Shown: piece by piece, positions 50,105-59,444 of the stretch
Layout: each line of letters begins with the position of its first letter
Position numbering within the stretch: position 1 is the stretch's first letter
Origin: Furfurilactobacillus milii
GTDB lineage: Bacteria > Bacillota > Bacilli > Lactobacillales > Lactobacillaceae
Length of the DNA stretch: 64,000 nucleotides
Direction of reading: 5' to 3'
Assembly: GCF_021654115.1 (NCBI RefSeq)
Contig: NZ_JAIWJF010000002.1
Span: forward strand, 310,001 to 374,000
The notes under the pieces: model-generated
What the model saw: only the letters and a program-made list of their open reading frames with translations
What the model was told of the DNA's origin: nothing
The model's database searches: none
Program-made: the position numbers and the translations under genes

Positions 50105-50602
50105 TTACTTCTTGTTTGTGGCTTGAGCACCTTCCTTAGCTGAGACAGGCTTGTTAGCTAAATCAGTCCGAACAACTAAGACATCACAAACTGCGGCACG
50201 AGTGACATATTCGGTAACAGAACCGATTAATAAGCGTTCAACGGCATTCAGTCCTGTAGCACCAATCATAATCAAATCAGTATTGAGCTCCTTGGGAACC
50301 TCTTGTGCAATGATTGACTTTGGTGCGCCATACTCGATTGAGTATTCACACTTAACGCCGGCCTCTTTAGCTTCGGCAGCATACTTATCGAGTGTTTTCT
50401 TGGCCGTTTCAGTAACTTGTTCAACCATGGTTGTGTCAAAACTTGAGATGTTTTGGAAAGCACGGGTATCAACAACATGGAGTAAGTGCAACTCGGCATC
50501 GTCACCATTTCGTTGTGTAACCGCGACAGCCTTCTTAAAGGCCAATTCAGCTTCACGTGAACCATCGATTGGAACTAAAATCCGTTTGTATTGTTGTGCC
50601 AT
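50105..50602 (-). CDS. universal stress protein (UspA family), Lacto-usp locus
   Basis: 165-residue stress protein from the ATG eight bases after AAGGGGAG; an ATG three codons earlier overlaps poorly. YKRILVPIDGSREAELAFKKAV at the start and IMIGATGLNAVERLLIGSVTEYV near 116-138 give the ATP-binding pattern. A Lys/Ala-rich tail of about 20 residues is added at the C terminus. Gene order 6S-like RNA, small membrane protein, usp on the minus strand is the arrangement described for the Lacto-usp RNA motif. Confidence 0.92.
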   Translation of the reverse strand: MAQQYKRILVPIDGSREAELAFKKAVAVTQRNGDDAELHLLHVVDTRAFQNISSFDTTMVEQVTETAKKTLDKYAAEAKEAGVKCEYSIEYGAPKSIIAQEVPKELNTDLIMIGATGLNAVERLLIGSVTEYVTRAAVCDVLVVRTDLANKPVSAKEGAQATNKK

Positions 50603-50773
50603 GAAATTCACTCCCCTTTATTTTTCTACCTTTATTCTACTGTAAACCGCTTGAAAACAAAAGTGAAAGCGCTGTATTTTCATTCAAAAATCCGTTTTTG
50701 CGTGCGATTTATAATAAACAAGGAGACAAATTTGGGAAGAATGTTAAGGAAAGACCACTAACTGCTATGGCTG

Positions 50774-51049
50774 CTAGTTCATAAAACGAACGAGCGTTAG
50801 TCCGAGTAACATCCCTGATAGGCAACCGATAATCAAAGCGATTACCATCACAACAAGACTAAATAGGCCTGCGATAGCTAGCAGTCCGACAATGAACAAT
50901 TCGACGGCCCAAAAAGTGAGCAGTGTGCTAATTTGTGGGTGACGATCAGGTGTAAACAATAAAAAGCCGGTTTGGCGGTGAAGCCAAAGATAACCACTGA
51001 TGAAAAAGAAGATGACTGCAAAAATGCAGATTAAAATTTTTATTAACAT
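50774..51049 (-). CDS. small membrane protein downstream of 6S-like RNA
   Basis: 91-residue protein with three hydrophobic segments (about 2-20, 42-62, 64-86). GAGGT lies before the ATG. It corresponds to the unnamed hypothetical gene that stands between the Lacto-usp RNA and usp in lactic acid bacteria. The gap to the usp gene is about 170 bases, so cotranscription is possible but not certain. Function unknown. Confidence 0.65.
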   Translation of the reverse strand: MLIKILICIFAVIFFFISGYLWLHRQTGFLLFTPDRHPQISTLLTFWAVELFIVGLLAIAGLFSLVVMVIALIIGCLSGMLLGLTLVRFMN

Positions 51050-51142
51050 ATTCTTACCTCGTGAGAGTTAATTATAAATGACTCTTTCCTCAAACGATAG
51101 GGCAAATTGTTTTCATCGTAGTTAAAATTTGGCGATTCAAGT

Positions 51143-51381
51143 AAAAGAAAAACGCCAGCCTCTAGGAGACTGACGTTCCAAAGTATGCACTTTGATGAAA
51201 ACTAGTGATGCCGACAACCGGCTCTTCAGAGTTGACCCGCGACAAGGCAGGTGGGCGTGGCTGTTAAGGCTTCTGATTACCAAGAGAAAAGGCCTATCAT
51301 AGGCGATACTAGAGTCACACCCTAAGTAAAAAGACTGTAAGGCAACACTGTAAGTTGAGCCTTGCGTACATCTTAGAATTC
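51143..51381 (-). ncRNA. ssrS: 6S-like RNA (Lacto-usp motif)
   Basis: About 239 bases transcribed leftward. Promoter TTGCGT - 17 bases - TATGCT (51388-51416), then the RNA, then a terminator in which AACGTCAGTCTC pairs with GAGGCTGGCGTT over 12 positions (three G-U pairs) followed by a T run. The interior holds paired GC-rich arms (for example GCCTATGATAGGC). It sits between rarA and a small membrane protein/usp pair. Both contexts are known: 6S RNA is next to rarA in many Firmicutes, and the Lacto-usp motif precedes a hypothetical gene and usp. 6S RNA binds housekeeping RNA polymerase in stationary phase. Confidence 0.78.
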
Positions 51382-51387
51382 ATATTG

Positions 51388-51416
51388 AGCATAGCATGAT
51401 TTTTTTAAAGACGCAA
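51388..51416 (-). promoter_or_regulatory. promoter of the 6S-like RNA
   Basis: On the minus strand: TTGCGT, 17-base spacer with a run of seven A, TATGCT. Confidence 0.75.
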
Positions 51417-51443
51417 TTATTAGCGTTGGTTGTTTGAAAAACA

Positions 51444-52739
51444 TTATTTTTTGTTCTTAGGTGGTAACGGATGTCCGCTAGCTGCCATTAGTCGGGCGTA
51501 TTGTTCACCTAGCGCAGCTTCGTAGCGGCCATTGTCCTTAGGATGATAATAGGTTGCATTTGCCAAATTATTTGGCAGATATTGCTGCTTTACCCAGTCA
51601 TTAGGGAAGTTATGTGGAAATTGATAGTTTACGCCGTGGCCCAGCTTAGCAGCGCCCTTATAATGGGCATCCTTTAAGTGAGCAGGAATATCACCGCTTT
51701 TACCGGCATTGACATCAGCCAAGGCACTGTCGACTGCGCTGATGCCGGAGTCTGATTTAGGAGACAAACAAAGCTCAATCACTGCGTCTGCTAGAGGAAT
51801 TCGTCCTTCCGGCAGGCCTAATTGTTGAGCCGCCGTGACGGCTGAAACGGTGTGGGCGGTAGCAGGGGGATTTGCCAGCCCAATATCTTCATAGGCGATG
51901 ACAAGAAGTCGACGGCAGATGATAGTTAGGTCACCAGCGGCAATTAAACGGCTCATGTAGTGTAGGGCGGCATTAGTGTCTGAACCACGGATGGATTTTT
52001 GAAAAGCAGAAATAACATCGTAGTGGGCGTCACCATCTTTATCCGCAGACAGTGCCTTGCGCTGTAAACATTCTTCAACGATCGGGAGTGTAATGTGGAC
52101 AGTTTTATCATTGTCAGGATCAGTAGATTGAACGGCCAATTCTAGTGCATTGAGCGCACTACGCAAATCACCATTGGTAGCACTGGCCAGGTGATGGCGA
52201 GCATTTTCATCTAGTTTGACCTTAATCTTACCCAAACCGTTTGACTCATCCGCGAGTGCGCGGTCGATGGCAGTTTCAATATCTTCAGGAGTGAGGGGAT
52301 AAACTTCGAAGATTTGGGTACGGCTACGAATGGCAGGGTTGATGTTGATATACGGATTTTCAGTGGTCGCTCCGATAAGAATAATGGCGCCGCTTTCTAA
52401 CAGTGGTAGCAAAAAATCCTGTTTAACTTTGTCCAAACGGTGAATTTCGTCTAGTAATAAAACGACAGTGCCACTCATTTTAGCTTCTTCGGCGACAATT
52501 TGAAGTTCTTTTTTGCCGTCAGTCGCCGCGTTAAGCATTCGGAAAGCATATTTAGTTGATCCGGCAATAGCACTTGCAATACTTGTTTTACCGGTACCAG
52601 GTGGACCATAAAGAATCATGGAAGAAAGCAGTTTCGCTTTAACCATGCGGTTAATGATTTTTCCAGGACCAACAAGATGTTGTTGGCCCACGATATCTTC
52701 AATGCGTTTAGGACGCATGCGATAAGCTAAAGGTTGCAA
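51444..52739 (-). CDS. rarA: replication-associated recombination protein RarA (AAA+ ATPase)
   Basis: Clamp-loader-like ATPase acting at stalled replication forks. 431 residues. N-terminal PLAYRMRPKRIEDIVGQQHLVGPGK, Walker A LYGPPGTGKTSIA near 43-55, Walker B VLLLDEIHR near 93-101, sensor 1 LIGATTENP, arginine-finger IRSRTQIFEV, and the C-terminal MgsA domain (RGSDTNAALHYMSRLIAAGDLTIICRR). A well-conserved neighbour of 6S RNA. Confidence 0.94.
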   Translation of the reverse strand: MQPLAYRMRPKRIEDIVGQQHLVGPGKIINRMVKAKLLSSMILYGPPGTGKTSIASAIAGSTKYAFRMLNAATDGKKELQIVAEEAKMSGTVVLLLDEIHRLDKVKQDFLLPLLESGAIILIGATTENPYININPAIRSRTQIFEVYPLTPEDIETAIDRALADESNGLGKIKVKLDENARHHLASATNGDLRSALNALELAVQSTDPDNDKTVHITLPIVEECLQRKALSADKDGDAHYDVISAFQKSIRGSDTNAALHYMSRLIAAGDLTIICRRLLVIAYEDIGLANPPATAHTVSAVTAAQQLGLPEGRIPLADAVIELCLSPKSDSGISAVDSALADVNAGKSGDIPAHLKDAHYKGAAKLGHGVNYQFPHNFPNDWVKQQYLPNNLANATYYHPKDNGRYEAALGEQYARLMAASGHPLPPKNKK

Positions 52740-52797
52740 GGTGTTCCTCCGGTTAAAAGAAATGGTAAGTTACAGTTACGTGTGTGATCTAGTGACA

Positions 52798-52838
52798 TAA
52801 ACGCACTGAGTTCCCTGGGAGGGAAGCCAGTGCGTTTA
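52798..52838. terminator. hairpin after yueI
   Basis: TAAACGCACTG / CAGTGCGTTTA, 11 perfect pairs with inner TTCCC / GGGAA pairing; little U run on the minus strand, so it may be a weak terminator. Confidence 0.6.
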
Positions 52839-52861
52839 TAGATTGAATTCAGTAATAGTTT

Positions 52862-53344
52862 TCATTTATTGAATAACCGCTGCCAAAAGCGTGTTTTTTT
52901 CACTGGCTTTGGCTGATCACTATTAGATGAAGTTTGGTCGGCATATTTCTTGGCGATGTCAACAGGATTAACGTCAATGGCCGTTTTGGCAGTGACCACT
53001 AGTGCTAAGTCATCATCACCAATTTTATACTCAGGATCATTTTTAATTGTAAATGAGACCGCATGCATGGTTGTGGTTCGAATGTAGGGTCCTAAAACGT
53101 CCTGACCTAAATTTCCGTTCATCAACACGGTATTATTAACTTCGTCTCGTTGACTGAGGTCGTTGCCGAACGCAGTGAGGTAATCGCCACTCTTAAGTTG
53201 AGCAACGGTCATGGTCAGTGCAACGCGTTCACGAAATGTTCCCAGATAATGACGCTGCTCGTCTGGGTTGATTTTTGGAGTACCATAAATTGCATTTGAA
53301 AGGCGTTGGTTCGTATCACCGTCTGTGCCATGATTATCAGCCAT
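52862..53344 (-). CDS. yueI: YueI family protein (DUF1694)
   Basis: 160-residue soluble protein. RLSNAIYGTPKINPDEQRHYLGTFRERVALTMTV near 14-47 is the family start, followed by a strand-rich middle and a Lys-rich tail (KPVKKTRFWQRLFNK). Related to B. subtilis YueI; the fold resembles ribosomal-protein-like eL30/pelota groups and the function is unknown. It lies between rpsD and rarA. Confidence 0.82.
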   Translation of the reverse strand: MADNHGTDGDTNQRLSNAIYGTPKINPDEQRHYLGTFRERVALTMTVAQLKSGDYLTAFGNDLSQRDEVNNTVLMNGNLGQDVLGPYIRTTTMHAVSFTIKNDPEYKIGDDDLALVVTAKTAIDVNPVDIAKKYADQTSSNSDQPKPVKKTRFWQRLFNK

Positions 53345-53440
53345 ATCAATACCTCCCCAGTTGATTTCTCACTGGCTAGTATAACATAACCATTATATGT
53401 GACTGCGCATTTGGGACTTGTTACTGATTAAAAAGAACAT

Positions 53441-53466
53441 AAAAAAAACGATGGGCGAGCCCATCG
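53441..53466 (-). terminator. terminator of rpsD
   Basis: On the minus strand CGATGGGC / GCCCATCG with a two-base loop, followed by TTTTTTTT. Confidence 0.88.
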
Positions 53467-53491
53467 GTTTCGAGAACAAGAAGTAAGAAAA

Positions 53492-54100
53492 TTACAACTT
53501 GTTGTAGTATTCAACGATTAATGATTCGTCAATATCAGCATCCAGATCTTCACGTTCTGGCAAGCGAACTAATGAACCCTTTAAGTTGTCAGCATCGAAC
53601 TCAACGTAAGCTGGGCGACCAACAACGGCTTCAACAGCGGCTTGGATAATAACTAATTTCTTTGACTTGTCACGAACGGCAATTTCTTGGCCAACTTTAA
53701 CTTCGTATGAAGGAATGTCAACACGTTTGCCATCAACAGTGATGTGACCATGGTTAACCAATTGACGAGCTTGACGACGAGTAGTAGCCAAACCTAAACG
53801 GTAAACCATGTTGTCCAAACGACGTTCCAACAGAACGAGGAAGTTAGTACCATGCGTGCCCTTACGAATTTTACCAGCTTTAATGAACAAGTTAGCAAAT
53901 TGACGTTCAGTCATGCCGTAGGTGAAACGCAACTTTTGCTTTTCACGTAATTGCGTACCATATTCTGAAACCTTACCACGACGGCCTTGACCATGATCAC
54001 CAGGGGCGTATGGACGACGAGCTAATTCTTTACCTGTTCCTGAAAGTGAAACGCCTAAACGACGTGACAATTTCCAGGAAGGACCTGTATAACGTGACAT
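53492..54100 (-). CDS. rpsD: 30S ribosomal protein S4
   Basis: Primary 16S rRNA-binding protein of the small subunit and a translational autorepressor in many bacteria. 202 residues. [36 protein letters not shown] at the start (no zinc-binding Cys, the C-minus form), and the S4 domain [37 protein letters not shown] near 92-128. Single gene with its own promoter and a 190-base leader that probably carries the S4-binding control RNA. Confidence 0.96.
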   Translation of the reverse strand: MSRYTGPSWKLSRRLGVSLSGTGKELARRPYAPGDHGQGRRGKVSEYGTQLREKQKLRFTYGMTERQFANLFIKAGKIRKGTHGTNFLVLLERRLDNMVYRLGLATTRRQARQLVNHGHITVDGKRVDIPSYEVKVGQEIAVRDKSKKLVIIQAAVEAVVGRPAYVEFDADNLKGSLVRLPEREDLDADIDESLIVEYYNKL

Positions 54101-54287
54101 TTAAATGTCCTCCAAATAATTTGTTTGGAGTAAAATATGCGAAGTGTAGGCTCGGTATTCGTGCAGGTTGTTTTGCAATGTTCACCGGAGCAGCCCCGGG
54201 TACTAGTTGAACCAACGATGGCACTAGGCAATCGCCGGCACCAATCTGTTGACGAGCTTACCACCTACTGCTGCAAATTTTACAACT
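54101..54287 (-). promoter_or_regulatory. rpsD leader, probable S4-binding autoregulatory RNA
   Basis: About 190 transcribed bases precede rpsD, GC-rich in the middle with short complementary runs. In Firmicutes rpsD leaders bind S4 and repress translation. The AATAATTTGTTTGGAG ribosome binding stretch lies next to the start and GGAGGACATTTAA precedes the ATG. The exact fold was not solved here. Confidence 0.5.
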
Positions 54288-54292
54288 GAAAT

Positions 54293-54322
54293 AGTATACC
54301 GTGATTTAGGCGGTAATGTCAA
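54293..54322 (-). promoter_or_regulatory. promoter of rpsD
   Basis: Minus strand: TTGACA (-35, perfect), 18-base spacer, TATACT (-10). The -35 lies inside the last codons of the convergently placed upstream gene's 3' end. Confidence 0.85.
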
Positions 54323-54776
54323 GATGGCTGACGAGAACCTGTGCGAATGCGGTTAGTTCAGCCGCGTCTTCATCGCTAAAACGATTTAATGTTGGCGAGT
54401 CTAAATCCATAACACCGATTTTAACGCTGTTTTTCGTTAACGGGATCACGAGCTCTGCATTGCTAGCAGAATCACATGCAATATGGTCGGCAAATTCGTG
54501 GACGTTCGGCACAACTTGTACTTGCTGGGTGGTTAACGCTGTACCACAGACACCACGGCCTGGTTTAATGTGCACGCAGGCGACATTTCCCTGAAATGGG
54601 CCAAGAATAAGTTCATCATCGGCGGGGTGGTATAGGTAGAAACCGGCCCAGTTGAGATCGGAAACTGTTTGCTTTAATAAAGCAGAGGCATTTGCTAAAT
54701 TTGCAATTAGATCATGCTCATCAGTTAAGAGGGCGTCTAATTGTTGATTTAATAGGGATTTCGTTGTTTCAGACAT
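54306..54776 (-). CDS. free methionine-(R)-sulfoxide reductase (GAF domain)
   Basis: Reduces free Met-R-sulfoxide, an antioxidant enzyme. 156 residues made of a single GAF domain. Three Cys match the fRMsr catalytic set: Cys67 (ACVHIKPGRG), Cys77 (GVCGTAL) and Cys101 (HIACDSASNAELVIPL). DLNWAGFYLYHP near 40-51 is characteristic of this enzyme. GGAGG precedes the ATG. Upstream of rpsD on the same strand; divergent from ezrA. Confidence 0.92.
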   Translation of the reverse strand: MSETTKSLLNQQLDALLTDEHDLIANLANASALLKQTVSDLNWAGFYLYHPADDELILGPFQGNVACVHIKPGRGVCGTALTTQQVQVVPNVHEFADHIACDSASNAELVIPLTKNSVKIGVMDLDSPTLNRFSDEDAAELTAFAQVLVSHLDITA

Positions 54777-54974
54777 GTGAGCCTCCTTGGCTAAGACCTA
54801 AAAAAGTATAAAGTCACAGAAACGTAATCTAAAGCGAAAAACTGGCTATGCTATACTTTTCATTAGTTAGTTACGTTTCAATTAGTGAGATTTCAATTTG
54901 ATGACGTACATTTTAATGATTTATTTCAAAAAAGCAAGCAATCGATGGCTTGCAAACGGGGATGGACGTGCAAA

Positions 54975-56696
54975 ATGGTTCAAGTTTTAATTGGCATCAT
55001 CATTCTAGCAATTATCTTGTTTGGAGCGGTCTTTGCGTTCCAAAAAATAACTGGTCGGAGAATTCAAGCGTTGAAGGATCGACGCGAGGATCTGCGTCAA
55101 CTTCATGTGGATAAACAAGTTGAAACTGGTCATCAGTTGAGTTTGACGGGTCAATCGTTGACTGCTTTCAATGGCTTAACCGATGAATACCAGAGTGTGG
55201 AAACAAAGACGTTACCACAAGTTGACCAGGTGATTAATCAGTTGATGGTTGATGCACGGGGAATTAACTTTGTTAAAACCCGTAACGAGTTGCAGCAGGC
55301 GACTGACTTACTGGACGAAGCAACGGATAAGTTGACGCATGTGCAGGGCGGCCTTGAGGCGCTAAAAAAGGTCGACAGTGATCACCGAGCTGCTGTTAAT
55401 CAATTGGAAAAGAAGTACCAAGATTTGCGAAAGGTACTCTTGTCTCAGAATTTAAGTTTCGGTCCTAGTATAGATAAGTTAGAACACAACCTTGCTGAAC
55501 TCGAAGATCAGTTTGATGAGTTTACAAACTTATCTCAACAGGGCGATCATGTTGCTGCCCAGAAGGTCTTGGATCAGTTGACTGAGGGAACAGATGACTT
55601 GGATCATTTGATTGATACCATTCCGCCACTGTACCGTGATTTGAAGAGTGGCTTCAGCGATCAACTGAACGATATTGTTGATGGTTACCAACAGATGACT
55701 TCGCAAAATTTTGTGTTTGGCAATGTGGATATTCCCGGTCAAGTAAACCGGATTAAGGGTGAGATTCAGACAGCCAATCAACATTTATCCGATTTGGATG
55801 TTGCTACGACGACCGCTGATAATCATAATATTGAAGTTCAAATTGATGATTTATATGCAGTCCTTGAAAAAGAGGTTAAAGCTAAGCCTGAAGTTGATGA
55901 TCAAAACGAAGAGTTGCAAGCTTTCTTGGCACACGCCAAACAGCAAAACCGCGCCCTTCAAGTCGAATTGGATCGACTTGGACAAAGCTATGTATTGAAT
56001 CATGGTGAGCTCGACAATGCACAAACACTGGCAACAGAAATTGAAAAAATAGAAGAGTACTATCGTACGGATGTCAATGCATTAGCGACGCATACCGATA
56101 GCTATTCCAACATTCAACAACATCAGTTAGATCAGTTACAAACTTTGACGCAGATTGAGCAGCAACAGCGTCAAATAAATGATGGCATCAAAGGATTGGG
56201 CGCACAGGAACAAAAAGCACGACAACGTTTCCAGCAGTTTGATAACCAGATGCACACCATCAAGCGTCAGTTAGAAAGTTTGAACCTGCCTGGTCTCCCC
56301 AAGGATTACCTGGATTATTTCTACGTTGTTAGTGATGAAGTAGAGAAGCTTGGGGGCGCTTTGAGCCGAACCCAGATTAATATGGAAGATGTGACCAAGC
56401 AGTTAGTGATGATTCAGGCCGATTTGGCTACCTTAACGGAAAAGAGTAATGACGTTCGTGACAGTGCCGTGCTGGCTGAGCAATTGCTTCAATATGCTAA
56501 TCGTTATCGTAATTCGGATGAAGAAATGGTTGCGGCAAGCCAACGCGCTCAACAACTGTTCGATCGCGATTATAAGTATTCCGAGTCATTAGAGACAATT
56601 GCTAATGCACTGGAAAAAATTGAGCCGGGCGCATACAAACGAATTGAAGATAGTTACTATGGTGATCAGCCAGAAACACCGACTTCACAAGCGTAG
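54975..56696 (+). CDS. ezrA: septation ring formation regulator EzrA
   Basis: Membrane-anchored modulator of FtsZ ring assembly and of wall enzyme placement. The ATG at 54975 gives 573 residues: N-terminal single membrane helix (QVLIGIIILAIILFGAVFAF, about 2-21), then a long spectrin-like coiled coil rich in Gln, Asp, Leu and Lys to the C terminus. The frame is open 30 codons upstream, but the hydrophobic start fits the usual EzrA N terminus. Residues near 540-555 (QRAQQLFDRDYKYSESLETIANALEKIEPGA) are the conserved QNR-like patch region. Lies just before the desulfurase/thiI pair, a common order in Bacillales and Lactobacillales. Confidence 0.92.
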   Translation: MVQVLIGIIILAIILFGAVFAFQKITGRRIQALKDRREDLRQLHVDKQVETGHQLSLTGQSLTAFNGLTDEYQSVETKTLPQVDQVINQLMVDARGINFVKTRNELQQATDLLDEATDKLTHVQGGLEALKKVDSDHRAAVNQLEKKYQDLRKVLLSQNLSFGPSIDKLEHNLAELEDQFDEFTNLSQQGDHVAAQKVLDQLTEGTDDLDHLIDTIPPLYRDLKSGFSDQLNDIVDGYQQMTSQNFVFGNVDIPGQVNRIKGEIQTANQHLSDLDVATTTADNHNIEVQIDDLYAVLEKEVKAKPEVDDQNEELQAFLAHAKQQNRALQVELDRLGQSYVLNHGELDNAQTLATEIEKIEEYYRTDVNALATHTDSYSNIQQHQLDQLQTLTQIEQQQRQINDGIKGLGAQEQKARQRFQQFDNQMHTIKRQLESLNLPGLPKDYLDYFYVVSDEVEKLGGALSRTQINMEDVTKQLVMIQADLATLTEKSNDVRDSAVLAEQLLQYANRYRNSDEEMVAASQRAQQLFDRDYKYSESLETIANALEKIEPGAYKRIEDSYYGDQPETPTSQA

Positions 56697-56957
56697 CTAG
56701 GTTTTCTCTTCAAATAAGATAAATTTGTTTCGTGAGCGTTAATTGAAAATGCCGATTGTCTGTGTGAAGTATGCATGGATGATCGTTTTTTCGTTACAAC
56801 CGCAATAGGCACATATGGTTGCTAACAATGGCACGCTCGTTATGTGATGAATGTTGTCGTGAATGGACAGATGTTCGCATGAGGGCGGGCAAACGTGATA
56901 TACTGATTCAAGTTTTTAACTCGAGTCGAACCGAATTTAAAACGAGGAAGGGACAAC

Positions 56958-58106
56958 ATGATTTACTTTGATAACAGCGCAACGACAAAGGTGGCACCAT
57001 CTGTTTTGGAGACGTACTCCAAAGTCAGTCAAACCATTTGGGGCAATCCATCGTCTTTGCATAATTTTGGTGAACAAGCCTATAACTTGCTGGAACAATC
57101 TCGTCAACAGATTGCCGATTTATTAGGCGTTAAGTTGAGTGAAATTTTGTTTACCAGTGGTGGTACTGAAGGCGACAACTGGGTCGTTAAAGGTACAGCG
57201 ATGGAAAAACGGGCGTTTGGTCGCCACATTATTACTTCTTCTGTGGAACACCCTGCAGTGCATAACTCTATGGAACAATTGGCACAACTTGGTTATGAGA
57301 TTACGTATTTACCTGTTGATGAAGAGGGACGCGTCAGTGCTGCCGATGTGAAGGCGGCAATTAGACCGGACACGATTTTAGTCTCTGTGATGGCAGTTAA
57401 TAACGAAGTTGGCAGTATTCAACCATTAAAGGATATCGCGACTGTTTTACAGGATTATCCTACGATTCACTTCCATATTGACGCCGTTCAGGGCATTGGT
57501 AAAGGCATCTCTGATTTGATTTTTAACGATCGCGTTGACTTTATTACTTTTTCCGGTCATAAGTTCCATGCACCCCATGGCATCGGCTTTATTTATGCTC
57601 GTTCAGGCAAACGAATCGCGCCGTTAATGACTGGTGGTGGTCAAGAACGCAATTTGCGTAGTGGGACAGAGAATTTACCTGCAATTGCGGGTATGGCTCG
57701 TGCTCTACGTTTGTTACTGACAAATGAAGAGACCAACGTTGCAAATGAACGGGCAGTTCGCGGTCGAATATTGAATCACATCAAAGATTTTCCGAAAGTC
57801 ACGTTGTTTTCACAGGACAATGACCATTTTGCACCGCATATTTTATGCTTTGCTATTGAAGGCGTTCGTGGTGAAACGATTGTGCATGCTTTTGAAGATC
57901 ATGATATCTACATTTCGACAACGAGCGCTTGTTCTTCCAAGAAACATTTGGCCTCAAGCACGCTTAAAGCAATGAAGGTGCCTGATCAAATTTCAACCAG
58001 TGCTGTTCGTGTGAGCTTGGATGAAAATAATACGTTAGCTGAAGCAGACGCATTTAATCAAGTGTTTGATCAGCTATATGAGCAGTTTAAGAAAATTAAC
58101 AGCTAG
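56958..58106 (+). CDS. cysteine desulfurase (NifZ/IscS type)
   Basis: PLP enzyme taking sulfur from cysteine, here probably for ThiI and tRNA 4-thiouridine. 382 residues. MIYFDNSATTKVAPSVL start, cofactor Asp/His region HIDAVQGIGKG, PLP Lys202 in SGHKFHAPHG, substrate RSGTEN motif at 235-240, catalytic Cys325 in STTSACSSKK. It precedes thiI by 84 bases, as in the NifZ-ThiI pair of B. subtilis. A TATACT box lies near 56899. Confidence 0.93.
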   Translation: MIYFDNSATTKVAPSVLETYSKVSQTIWGNPSSLHNFGEQAYNLLEQSRQQIADLLGVKLSEILFTSGGTEGDNWVVKGTAMEKRAFGRHIITSSVEHPAVHNSMEQLAQLGYEITYLPVDEEGRVSAADVKAAIRPDTILVSVMAVNNEVGSIQPLKDIATVLQDYPTIHFHIDAVQGIGKGISDLIFNDRVDFITFSGHKFHAPHGIGFIYARSGKRIAPLMTGGGQERNLRSGTENLPAIAGMARALRLLLTNEETNVANERAVRGRILNHIKDFPKVTLFSQDNDHFAPHILCFAIEGVRGETIVHAFEDHDIYISTTSACSSKKHLASSTLKAMKVPDQISTSAVRVSLDENNTLAEADAFNQVFDQLYEQFKKINS

Positions 58107-58190
58107 GCGATTGAGTGAATTTGTGACAAACGATAGGCAGGTAATCAACTGCTAATAAAGTAATTGAAGACAAATAAGGGAGGCTCGTTA

Positions 58191-59408
58191 ATGCAATATG
58201 ATGAAATTATGGTTCGCTATGGCGAATTATCAACAAAGGGGAAAAACCGCAAGTCGTTTATTGACCGTTTAGGCAATAACGTTCGTGGCGTGCTTCATGA
58301 TATTCCCGACGTAAAGGTTCATCCTGATCATGACAGAATGCACTTAACACTTAACGGTGCGGACTCAGCGCTAGTGATGAAGCGGTTGAGCAACGTTTTC
58401 GGAATCGAAAATTATTCACCATCTGTCAAGGTGGATCTGGATCAAGCATTGGTTGACCAACAGGCCATTGACATGGTTAAAGAGCAATACAAGCCAGGCA
58501 TGACGTTTAAAATCGACACGCGCCGCTCTAATCATCATTTTGGTTTGAGCACGTATGAGATGAATGATCACCTTGGTGGTGTCATTTTAAACGCTTTTGA
58601 GGATATTCATGTCCAAATGAAGCAATCTGATTTAACGCTGCGGGTTGAAGTACGTAATAACGGTATCTTTCTGTCTAGTCAAACGTTTACTGGCGCCATG
58701 GGCATGCCTGTGGGAACCGCTGGTAAAGGAATGATGATGTTGTCAGGGGGTATTGACTCACCAGTCGCGGCCTACCTTGCGATGAAACGTGGCGTGCAAG
58801 TCGAAATGGTGCATTTCTTTAGCCCGCCATACACGAGTCAACAGGCGCTGGATAAGGCCATGGAATTAACGGCTAAGTTAACGGCCTATACTGGCAAGAT
58901 TCGGTTTATTCAGGTGCCATTTACCAAGATTCAGGAAGAAATTAAAGAGAAGGTTCCCGAAGGCTATCTGATGACGGTACAGCGTCGCATGATGTTACGT
59001 TTGACCGTTGCTTTGGCAGAAAAGCGCCATGGACTAGGTATTTTTAACGGTGAATCTCTTGGCCAAGTAGCATCTCAAACGATGGAAAGCATGCTGGCTA
59101 TTAATGATGTGACAACTATGCCAATCTTACGGCCAGTGGTTTCAATGGATAAGAATGAAATCATTGATGTAGCCAAGAAGATCGATACATTTGATCTGTC
59201 GGTGTTACCGTTTGAGGATTGTTGTACGATTTTTGCACCGCCAGCACCTAAGACAAAGCCTAACCTGGATCGGACGCGCGAGTTTGAACAGCGAATTGAC
59301 GTCGAAGGTTTGCTTGAAGAAGCACTGGCTGGTGTCAAAATGACAGAAATTCATCCCGGTGAAACTTTCTTGAATCAACAAGAAGATGTATTCGCCGAAC
59401 TGCTATAA
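58191..59408 (+). CDS. thiI: tRNA 4-thiouridine synthase ThiI
   Basis: ATP-dependent tRNA sulfurtransferase making s4U8. The ATG six bases after AAGGGAGG gives 405 residues, without a rhodanese domain. N-terminal ferredoxin-like/THUMP part ([17 protein letters not shown] to about 170), PP-loop [17 protein letters not shown] near 183-199, and Cys344-Cys345 in [12 protein letters not shown]; Cys344 falls at the same number as in the E. coli enzyme. The Bacillus-type lacks the second rhodanese Cys, which the partner desulfurase replaces. Confidence 0.94.
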   Translation: MQYDEIMVRYGELSTKGKNRKSFIDRLGNNVRGVLHDIPDVKVHPDHDRMHLTLNGADSALVMKRLSNVFGIENYSPSVKVDLDQALVDQQAIDMVKEQYKPGMTFKIDTRRSNHHFGLSTYEMNDHLGGVILNAFEDIHVQMKQSDLTLRVEVRNNGIFLSSQTFTGAMGMPVGTAGKGMMMLSGGIDSPVAAYLAMKRGVQVEMVHFFSPPYTSQQALDKAMELTAKLTAYTGKIRFIQVPFTKIQEEIKEKVPEGYLMTVQRRMMLRLTVALAEKRHGLGIFNGESLGQVASQTMESMLAINDVTTMPILRPVVSMDKNEIIDVAKKIDTFDLSVLPFEDCCTIFAPPAPKTKPNLDRTREFEQRIDVEGLLEEALAGVKMTEIHPGETFLNQQEDVFAELL

Positions 59409-59444
59409 TGATAAAAAGATTATTTTGAAAAGTCAGGTGCAGGC

